From the NCBI GenBank assembly GCA_003427395.1, contig BFEA01000001.1, positions 77,926 to 113,905 on the forward strand: DNA of 35,980 bases, read 5' to 3'. The position numbers were made by a program, and so were the translations under genes. Positions 29,338 through 35,980 of the stretch are shown in pieces. The DNA comes from Chara braunii (taxonomy: Eukaryota; Streptophyta; Charophyceae; Charales; Characeae). Each line of letters starts with the position of its first letter. Within the stretch, counting starts at the first letter, position 1. A model generated the notes under the pieces. That model was not told the DNA's origin, ran no database searches, and worked only from the letters and a program-made list of their open reading frames with translations.

Positions 29338-29342
29338 GTGAG
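29338..29342. other. Target-site duplication of element D (right)
   Basis: GTGAG, after which C's sequence resumes (GGATCAACAATC) in register with element A's RT/RNase H junction. Confidence 0.93.
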
Positions 29343-30329
29343 GGATCAACAATCTTCAAGACAGGATAGTGAGTTAGCGTGTATTTTAGCTTCTTAAACG
29401 CATACTCACAGTCTTTGTCCCATAACCAAGGTTTTTCCTTTTTCAACAATCTTCTCATGGGTGCATCTATAAGGGAAGTTCCTCACAAACTTCCCATAAT
29501 AGCTAGCAAGTCCTAAGAAAGATCGCAACTCGGTGACAATCTTCGGTCTGGGCCAATCTCGTATTTTTGTGATCTTCTTTTCTTCGGGCCTTAGTCCCTC
29601 TTCATTTACTATTTGTCCAAGATAGAGTACCTCAGACTTAGCAAACTCTACGTCTTAGGATTTAACTTGTAGTTACCCTCTCTTAACCATTCGTAGGTGT
29701 TTCTCATGGTCTTCCAACGTCTTACCATAAACGAGGATGTCGTCGAGATACACCACTACGAATTGATCTAGCCAATGCCGAAACAGTTCATTCATAGACC
29801 TTTGAAAGGTTGCAGGGGCGTTAGTCAATCCAAAGGGCATGACCACAAACTCATAGTGCCCATACCCGGTGCTCAACGTCGTCTTGTGTTGATCTTTAGG
29901 TGCAACCTCGATCTAGTGGTATCCTGACTTTAGATCAATCTTTCTGAAGTACTTGCAACCCTGCGGTTGATTGAGAAGATCATCAATACGAGGCAGAGGT
30001 TCCACATTCTTCATAGTTACGAAATTCAATCCTCGGTAGTCAATGCACAATTTAAGTTCTCCTTCCTTTTTAGGTATGAATAGAACAGGTGCACCATAGG
30101 GAGAGGAACTTGGTCGAATCCATCCTTTTTCTGTAAGTTCTTGTGGTTGTTTTTTGAACTCTTCGAATTCCCTTGGGGACATTCGACAAATTAGTCCTTT
30201 AGGAATTTTACCTCCGGGAATGATTCCAATGGTGTGCTTTATAATACGGTCAGTTACTCCTGTAGGTTCAGTCTGCACGTCCTTATATTCATGGATTAGT
30301 TTATCAACAGAAGGTGGATAGGTACTCAT
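29343..30329 (-). pseudogene. Reverse transcriptase of element C
   Basis: In order the minus strand shows [64 protein letters not shown], then a TAG at 29913-29915. In the same frame it continues with [20 protein letters not shown] and VVVYLDDILVYGKTLEDHEK, with both catalytic Asp residues intact. A frameshift near 29690 leads into the degraded connection region, which ends at the D insertion. Its domain order matches A's RT, and the CIDYR motif is conventional here, unlike A. One stop and one or more frameshifts inactivate it. Confidence 0.9.
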
Positions 30330-30879
30330 TTGACGAGTACCATCATTACATCATATGCCAACTTCTTCGCAACCGTACTTCGAAAGGCAGATAGACTCAT
30401 ACAATAGAAAGTCAATGATGAGCCAAAACTAGACTTGTGAAACAGTTTCATTTTGGATTTTCCATCCTTAAACTTAACAATCTTGTCTTTGAACTTGACT
30501 CATGGGTCGGCCTCCTCGTGCCAATCCATTCCCATAATCATATCAAAAGGCAGATTCTTTTCTACGAGAAAGGTTACTTCATGTAATATTACTTCATGCA
30601 ATATTATTTTTTCTTCCTTAGGGCGACGGACCGAAGAAGAGTCATCCTCTGCCTTGCGAGTCGGGGGGTTGAAAGGCGCCTTACCTTTGTCTGAACCCTC
30701 CAACTCAGTAGGAGCAGATGCATCCCGTCGTCAACGACAATGAGAGTGAGGTCATGTCGCTTCTGCCTCCACAAGACTTTTTTCCCATTCTAGTACCCTC
30801 TCGACTGTCCACCCTTTACCATGGCTGTGTAGGTTCCCTTTACCTGCGTTGTCATTTGTTCTCTCTGGAAAGCAAGATC
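30330..30879 (-). pseudogene. Protease remnant of element C
   Basis: Only the C-terminal protease segment is recognisable: LPFDMIMGMDWHEE (frame 30500-30703), equivalent to FDMVLGMDWGE of element A, followed by a degraded linker to RT. I find no DSGA-type active site and no zinc knuckle between this and gag, so the core appears deleted. A direct repeat (TTACTTCATG(C/T)AATATTA, 30576-30606) lies just before it on the element strand. Confidence 0.65.
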
Positions 30880-32272
30880 TCAGAATTGCCGGCAGTAGTA
30901 CTTCCCAGACTTTGACTTTGCCACAAGCTGTCCGCGCATGGGCTCGGGGAGTGCACGTGAGTAGATATATAAAACCTGGTTGTCTTGGAGGTTGTCCAGG
31001 TGCCTACAAGATACGATCAACTTCATGCGACAAAGCATCAACAGTGGTCCAACGTTTCTGGCTAATCGTGGCGAGTTCGTCAAATGCCTTATCGACAGTC
31101 GTTTTGTCGAGGAATCGCTCCTTAATTTTATAGAGGAATTCCCGCGAAGTAATGGTTTTCGCCCACTCGCCTATATCCTCGAAGCCAGCGGCGTTGGCCT
31201 CAGACAATACCCACTCCTTTGCAACTTCTCCCAGACACGAGGTGAAGAAGGTAACTTGACTGTCCTCCGCCGCCAGAGTGGTCCCACAATACGTCTGGAT
31301 CTCAGTAATCCACAATAACAAGTGCTCCCCTTTTTTACTTTTATAAATGAAAGGCAACTTCATTTTCACTTTTTCTCTTTTTTTCAGTCTTTCCTCTTCT
31401 TCCTTTTTTTGGGCTTCTTTCTTGGTAGGTTCCGGTTCTTTCAGCTCTCGGGGTTTCATGGCATCTTGCATTAATTTCTTCTGAGGCTCTTCCTTTTCTT
31501 TTACTTCGGCCACCTGTTCTTGCACAACCTCGTTCTTCCCTTTTACAAGTCTCATCACCGTTTGCAATTCCTGACGTGGTCAATCTTCAGTTCCAGATGT
31601 GCAACATAGGTCATCATGTTTTGCAAAACGGACACCAGATCAGTATCTGATTCCTCTGTGAAATTTCTGTTTTATTTCTTCCATCTTTCTCGCCTGTTGT
31701 TCTTGTTCTTTTTTCTGCCTCTGGTATTCTTTTTTCTTCTTCAATTTTGTGTTTAACGCAACTTGCGATTGTCTGATCATGTCATCCATTATTTCCTTCG
31801 TCAGTTGGGGTTCTTCCCTCTTCTCACTTCCTTCTCCTTTCTCTTCTTCTTTGGTCACATCACCGGCAATCTTCGCCAGTTGCTCATCAACAAATTGATC
31901 GAGGGCCATTCGTCCCCGATCAATTATCTGTTGCACTTTACCACTGACCTCCAGCATCTGAAAGGCAGTTTCAGTCCTTGAAAGTTCGTCCTCTGCAGCA
32001 CGCAGATCGAACTGGCTGCCGACATGTCGCTCAGCATCGGGTCCAGCGTCGTGCATTTCAGTGAGCAATTGGTGGAGATGGCCCAGCATCAGCTGCCGGC
32101 TTCCTTCAACTTGGCCACGGGTTCGCAGTTCTCCACCTTCTGGCGATGAATATGACAGAGATTGGGCGAAGAGGAGGAATAAATCGAGTAAGGATGGACG
32201 TACGCAAACAGTTCTAGAGGTATGCCATTTTACCCAGTGTGCATCTACCGCACAATAAACTTTAAACGACAA
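30880..32272 (-). pseudogene. gag of element C
   Basis: The N-terminal block (31640-32272) includes QLLTEMHDAGPDAERHVGSQ and is strongly charged (KKKKEYQRQKKEQEQQARKM), predicted coiled coil. The same frame resumes at 31567 after stops, with another Glu/Lys-rich helix. The capsid-like segment follows with KMKLPFIYKSKKGEHLLLWI, WVLSEANAAGFEDIGEW and EFLYKIKERF. After a frameshift, 30880-31083 contains LYIYSRALPEPMRGQLVAKS, matching VQLFYRAMPEPLRG of element A. The start codon is uncertain. Stops and a frameshift make it a pseudogene. Confidence 0.78.
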
Positions 32273-32790
32273 TTATTAATTGCATGGCCACACTGGATCA
32301 GAAATTCAAAATGCAATTTCGTACGGCAAGAAATTGAAGCAAATAAATAAATAATTTAAAATAAATAAATTTCACTAGGAAACAGAATCTAATCTTCTTT
32401 GTCTAATTCCTGCTGATTAATCTTCTGATGATTATTTCCTAAGTATGTGCACAGGTTCCACAACCACAACCAATGTGATCAAGACAACATCACAATGGTG
32501 AGTTTGCAAACATCCACGAAACAGTCCATGACAAGTGACTATCAACAACACAGCAGCACATGACAATCAACAATGTGTGAGCTGAACTTCTTCCCGCGGT
32601 CCTCACACAGATGTCTGTATGACCAGGCACAAGTTCTGAGGCATGCCACTACCGCATAATCTAGTGCTGTACCACCCGTCAGACACACAAGTGCAAGTAT
32701 CTGTTCCCACCAGTCTTCAACGGATGGCAGCGTAGATCTGCCACATGTCACTCCTCAAACGAGCCAAAATGACACATAATCAAGAGAGGT

Positions 32791-33123
32791 GCCACATCAG
32801 CATCAATGGCCAGTAGGCCGTCGTGAATGGAGACACTTCGTTGCCACATATGTGATCACTTGGTTGCCAACTTCAAGATGCCACGTCAACCTGGTGCGCT
32901 GCTGCTTCGTCGAAGATGCCACGTCAACAGGTAAGTCGGACACTGGTAAGTACCACGTCAGACTCTAACCTGCTGCTTCTTCTTAGGTGCCACATCAGCA
33001 CCTGCTCGTCATGCCACGTCAGCGGTGATTCCCCGATGCCAGGTAAGCAGCTCCCACTCTCAATCTCGCCAATTGCCCAACGCCATGTCAGTGTTCCCGC
33101 CAACGCATATCAGGTCCACGTCA
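32791..33123 (-). repeat. Cluster of CCACGTCA (TGACGTGG on element strand) motifs
   Basis: Exact CCACGTCA at 32881, 32919, 32953, 33014 and 33116, with one-base variants CCACATCA at 32792 and 32990 and CCATGTCA at 33083. Most are preceded by (A)TG. TGACGTGG is a known plant bZIP (HEX-type ACGT core) binding motif. Binding in this genome is inferred. Confidence 0.8.
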
Positions 33124-33134
33124 TCATCATGCCG

Positions 33135-33184
33135 TCATCATCATCATCATCATCATCATCAGATTCAGATTCAGATTCAGATTC
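33135..33184. repeat. (CAT)n followed by (AGATTC)n
   Basis: About nine CAT units and then about four AGATTC units in the leader of element C. Confidence 0.93.
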
Positions 33185-33201
33185 GTGCGCATGCACGAAT
33201 C
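33180..33201. repeat. Short perfect hairpin
   Basis: GATTCGTGC and GCACGAATC flank a GCAT loop; the left arm starts within the last AGATTC unit. Confidence 0.8.
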
Positions 33202-33400
33202 AGATCCGATGCGCGAATCGATCAGGCACCTAATAACCAAACAGGCGAGCGCAAATAATTGCGAGATAATCAACCAGGTACGCGTGCGTTCATAAACACG
33301 ATATTCCCCCAAGGCGTGCGGAGCGCGTGTGCGAGCATGCGGTTGCAATACCGCCACGCAATACCTCTACTTCATCAGACGGCGACGGATGGAGGATATT

Positions 33401-33412
33401 GCTCCGATACCA
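33401..33412 (-). other. Primer binding site of element C
   Basis: The minus strand reads TGGTATCGGAGC, one base different from the TGGTATCAGAGC of elements A and D, directly adjacent to the LTR end. It supports orientation and LTR boundary. Confidence 0.85.
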
Positions 33413-34458
33413 ATAGAACCCAGGCAAATAGAAAGCTCGTCCATGTCGAGAAGCAGTATATCTCAGCGCAGATACAATGTCTCCAATAATTGTACAAGTA
33501 ATCAAGTAGCCCAATGTCATGTCACTAGAGAAGAGGCTGATAGGAGGGAGATAAGACTTTAGGGTGGAGGAGAAAGTGTCCATCAGTGTAGCAGATAGAT
33601 CTCCCTCACAAGCCCACTCCTCCTTCCGGCATCTCCAACTTCCACGTCAGCAGACAGTCTCCTCTGACACACTCTGACAATGAACAGACCTCCACGTGGC
33701 GCCTGTACAGCGCACACAACATCTGAAGACGAATCAGCAATTGCGCAATATCGATCACGAACGCAGACAGGTAAGCTTTCCACAATCTCACAGCCCTGAT
33801 CATCCTCCTCCTCGCCGGTGTCCCGTCAATCTGGTAGACAGTGTGGCAAGAGCCAAGTCAGCAATGTCAAGTATCCAGCTGGCGCCACAGACACAGAAGG
33901 CGCCAGCCCAGAGCTTCAGCAGTCTCACGTCGTCGTCAATGTCAAGCCAGCGTAGAGCCAGCGTAGAGCCAGCGTCAAGCCAGCGTCAAGCAGCAAGTGC
34001 AAGACTGAATGTCGGTCAGCAGGGGCTGAGTCAATATGTAATGTTGACTCCAGTTGACCAGCCTCTGGTCTCTCAGGCACGATGGCCCAGATTGTCTCGC
34101 AGCCAATGGCCGGGATCTTTACAGTTACATATTCCCACTTGGACTTGATCCTTGACATATACCTGCAAACAGGCAAGTGTGTGTGTTTGATCGGCGGCCT
34201 GGACTGGGCCCATGTTGACTTACTCGTGAGCCTGAATTTCAGAGCTGCTGTTGACCTTTGACTTTCCATGGTCAACTGTCGCACGTTGGGCCTCTGAAGG
34301 TCGGTTTTAGGCCTTGTTTCGGGTACCCTACAATAGCAGGCCTTCGATCAGGCTGTGTTCATGACTGGGGTGTGGCCGTTTGACCCCTTTCTCAGCCTTA
34401 GGCCACAATGACGACCCTTAGCCCACGACAGATGCATGATTTGAGCTGAGTTATTGCA
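33413..34458 (-). repeat. 5' LTR of element C
   Basis: 1,046 bp, starting TGCAATAACTC (34458) on the element strand. It is uninterrupted, so it shows the pre-insertion state of the site where E entered the partner LTR. The AGCCAGCGT array at 33945-33995 has one more conserved unit than the left copy. The element strand also contains two TTGACC/GGTCAA pairs near 34245-34275. Confidence 0.93.
33945..33995. repeat. 11-bp repeat array in 5' LTR of C
   Basis: AGCCAGCGT begins at 33945, 33956, 33967 and 33978, strictly 11 bp apart, alternating AGCCAGCGTAG and AGCCAGCGTCA endings. Confidence 0.88.
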
Positions 34459-34463
34459 CTGCA
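34459..34463. other. Target-site duplication of element C (right)
   Basis: CTGCA; the following host sequence AACCAACAACACATAATATC, read on the minus strand, is a T-rich stretch that would have preceded TGCAG before the insertion. Confidence 0.9.
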
Positions 34464-34945
34464 ACCAACAACACATAATATCACTTAATTTACATGCGAA
34501 ACAGCAACATGCATATATTGGACACAATTGTGATAAGCATGCAAGAAGTTAAGAGGCACTTTATGATATAGCACAGAATGTCTCTCTGCAAGGTGTATCA
34601 AGCACATCAAAAAGTTGTACAACAAGCCGAGCACAAATCCACTCCATCTAAACAACACATGGTTGTTTCTGTTCCGTGCGTCTCACAACCTACATTCTCC
34701 TAAAGGCACAGTTGTTTCAATTCAGCATATCTGCAGCCTACCTCCGCCTTCCCGATATTGTGGCCAGTCGCCACAACGAAGAACCGAACTGACTGACAGG
34801 CAAGGAGCAGCCAGGTGGCCACAACCCACGTCAGACTGACAACTCTAGCAGCACCTACGTGCCCACACCGATTCCCCAAGTGTCTGGCATGATCTCGCAC
34901 CCTTGGCTTAAATTCAAATCTTGTGTAACAACCACACGTGAGCGC

Positions 34946-35009
<64 letters not shown>

Positions 35010-35166
35010 AGTCAAATGCATCCTGGGTCGACTGTGGGGTTCAATCTCCTGATGAGTCGGTCAAAGAACGATGGAATAGTCTAGCACAATCATGCTCTCT
35101 TTTGGGGAGTTGCGCATAGCGAACGTGACAACGCATACACAATAGCTGTGCACATGTGCAGCATAC
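34464..35166. other. Host intron sequence with CA microsatellite
   Basis: No secure exon. A (CA)n run lies at 34952-35008. A possible short minus-strand exon ends at a GGAG/GTAGGC donor near 34744, but its borders are ambiguous. Phase arithmetic between the exons at 35167 and 16204 requires at least one additional exon, so something is likely hidden here. Confidence 0.4.
34952..35008. repeat. (CA)n microsatellite
   Basis: Perfect CA dinucleotide run of about 57 bases. Confidence 0.95.
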
Positions 35167-35373
35167 CTTTTCCTCTTCAGGAAGCTTGTCAACAGGAGTT
35201 ACAATGTCACCAGAGCTGATGTATCCGAGCACCTGATAGATGTTGTTGAGGAGTACTCCTCGCCCCTTGCATCCTGGTGCCCAGTAGATAAAAAACTTCC
35301 CATTGAGCACCACCGTCTTCGCATGCTCGATTAGCTCCTCCCACATGCGTTTGTGCATAGGACTTCCGAGTTC
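35167..35373 (-). CDS. Probable host-gene exon, function unrecognised
   Basis: A 207-bp minus-strand exon (69 codons, phase 0 at both ends) lies between a pyrimidine-rich acceptor (GACACTGTGCAG) and the donor AAAAG/GTATGC. It reads ELGSPMHKRMWEELIEHAKT, continues through NGKFFIYWAPGCKGRGVLLN and ends near DIVTPVDKLPEEEK. The composition, hydrophobic pattern and clean splice borders are those of a real protein. I cannot assign it to a family; APGCKGRG is reminiscent of a Gly-rich loop but not diagnostic. It is upstream of the exon at 15867-16204 on the same strand, separated by an intron that now holds element C. Phases show they cannot be directly adjacent in the mRNA. Confidence 0.6.
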
Positions 35374-35840
35374 CTGCACAGTGTCGAACAGGTATACAGA
35401 AGAAAAGAGGTAGAAAAGAGAAGGAAAGAATGAAAGGAGGTGTACACAAGAGACTGGCAGGGAAAAGAACAGCAACAAGCGGAGAAACGGACAGCGCCAA
35501 TTCGCAATGGCAATCAGGCTATCGCAGATGATACAGACAGTATACCCACTTCTGATCTATCCATGGCTCTGAAAAACGAGTTCAATTGCATACAAGCAGT
35601 GAAACCAATTCGGAAACATGGCAATCATCCTTTGTTCAGGGTGCAAACGAACCTTCACATTGCAGTGCTGCAAAACTCCGTCTGAAGACTCTGAACACAA
35701 TGATCGCAGTAATCCGATGAGTATGCGAGCAAGGTCATGGGATGAAAAGCACCGGAGAAACAAAACAGAGGAAAGAAGCAGAGGACTGACACACTTGACA
35801 CAGAGCGCAACGGAGGATAGCTGCCTAAGGGTGGACTCAC

Positions 35841-35890
35841 ATGTATACTCGCCCAAACCGGGTAAAGCTCATGAAAATATCGGCCATGAC
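35841..35890 (-). CDS. Possible upstream exon of the same host gene (start not placed)
   Basis: The minus-strand frame reads RYFHELYPVWASIH and meets the donor ACAT/GTGAGT in phase 0, which matches the phase-0 start of the exon at 35373. The acceptor and upper border are unclear, partly because the CA repeat at the window edge follows. Sequence quality suggests a real exon but nothing identifies the protein. Confidence 0.35.
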
Positions 35891-35930
35891 ACAATGTTGC
35901 ACCGGGGCGAGTGGAGAAAGGCATCTCAGC

Positions 35931-35931
<1 letters not shown>

Positions 35932-35980
<49 letters not shown>
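35932..35980. repeat. (CA)n microsatellite at window edge
   Basis: CA dinucleotide run continuing to the last base of the window. Confidence 0.95.

Larger units (their letters stand above)
32273..33400 (-). other. Untranslated leader of element C
   Basis: Between gag and the primer site. It contains the CCACGTCA cluster, a (CAT)n and (AGATTC)n tract (33135-33184), a hairpin (33180-33201) and GGTAAGT strings at 32930, 32946 and 33041. No coding domain. Confidence 0.7.
16210..34458 (-). mobile_element. Element C: nested, decayed Ty3/gypsy retrotransposon
   Basis: Minus-strand element bounded by LTRs at 16210-18375 and 33413-34458 and flanked by CTGCA. From right to left it has a primer site (33401-33412), a 1.1-kb leader, gag (about 30880-32272), a protease remnant, RT (29343-30329), RNase H (19771-20022), integrase (19144-19728) and chromodomain (18420-18755). 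Element D interrupts it between RT and RNase H, and insert E interrupts its 3' LTR. Removing D joins C sequence that aligns with element A without a gap. All coding parts carry stops or frameshifts. Its domain order and motifs match A, so the two are related families. Confidence 0.92.

Noticed and set aside
33120-33160. Possible CRISPR or satellite array
   Set aside because: Only short CAT and AGATTC microsatellite units without spacers.

Overview
The window looks like repeat-rich nuclear DNA of a streptophyte (plant or charophyte-alga lineage; a Chara-like genome is my guess). It is dominated by decayed Ty3/gypsy LTR retrotransposons with chromodomain-type integrases. Two of them have an exact initiator-Met tRNA primer site and a third has one mismatch. 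Microsatellites are abundant, plant-type TTTAGGG motifs occur, and split minus-strand exons have GT-AG boundaries. No bacterial gene, CRISPR array, rRNA or complete tRNA gene is visible.

Layout. 1-1162: flank with a GAA microsatellite and two hairpins. 1163-9424: element A, a minus-strand gypsy element with two ~740-bp LTRs and a gag-pol broken by stops and frameshifts. 9425-11015: non-coding flank with simple repeats. 11016-13217: element B, a 5'-truncated plus-strand gypsy fragment (end of RT, RNase H, integrase, chromodomain). 13218-15866: microsatellites, a 120-bp tandem duplication and possible small exons. 15867-16204: a probable host exon on the minus strand.

16205-34463 is a nested block. 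Element C (minus strand, 16210-34458, ~1.04-kb LTRs, target-site duplication CTGCA) carries two further insertions. Element D (plus strand, 20184-29337, duplication GTGAG) interrupts C's RT/RNase H region. A solo-LTR-like insert E (about 16386-17514, duplication TAGA or ATAGA) interrupts C's 3' LTR. D contains a 305-base assembly gap, and its pol breaks off near the RT active site into a GTCTGT-rich tandem duplication. 34464-35980 returns to host DNA with a second probable exon of the same minus-strand gene at 35167-35373. Element C therefore appears to sit in an intron of that gene, directly at the 3' splice site.

The most interesting signals are five. (1) C's insertion places an LTR end immediately upstream of a host splice acceptor. 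(2) D's LTRs are visibly more divergent than those of C, into which D inserted, which contradicts the nesting order. (3) A's leader holds ten copies of the W-box-like motif TTGACC (GGTCAA on the plus strand) at roughly 11-bp spacing. (4) C's leader holds a cluster of TGACGTGG motifs of the kind bound by plant bZIP factors. (5) The octamer GCTATGGC is strongly over-represented. None of the retrotransposon coding regions is intact.
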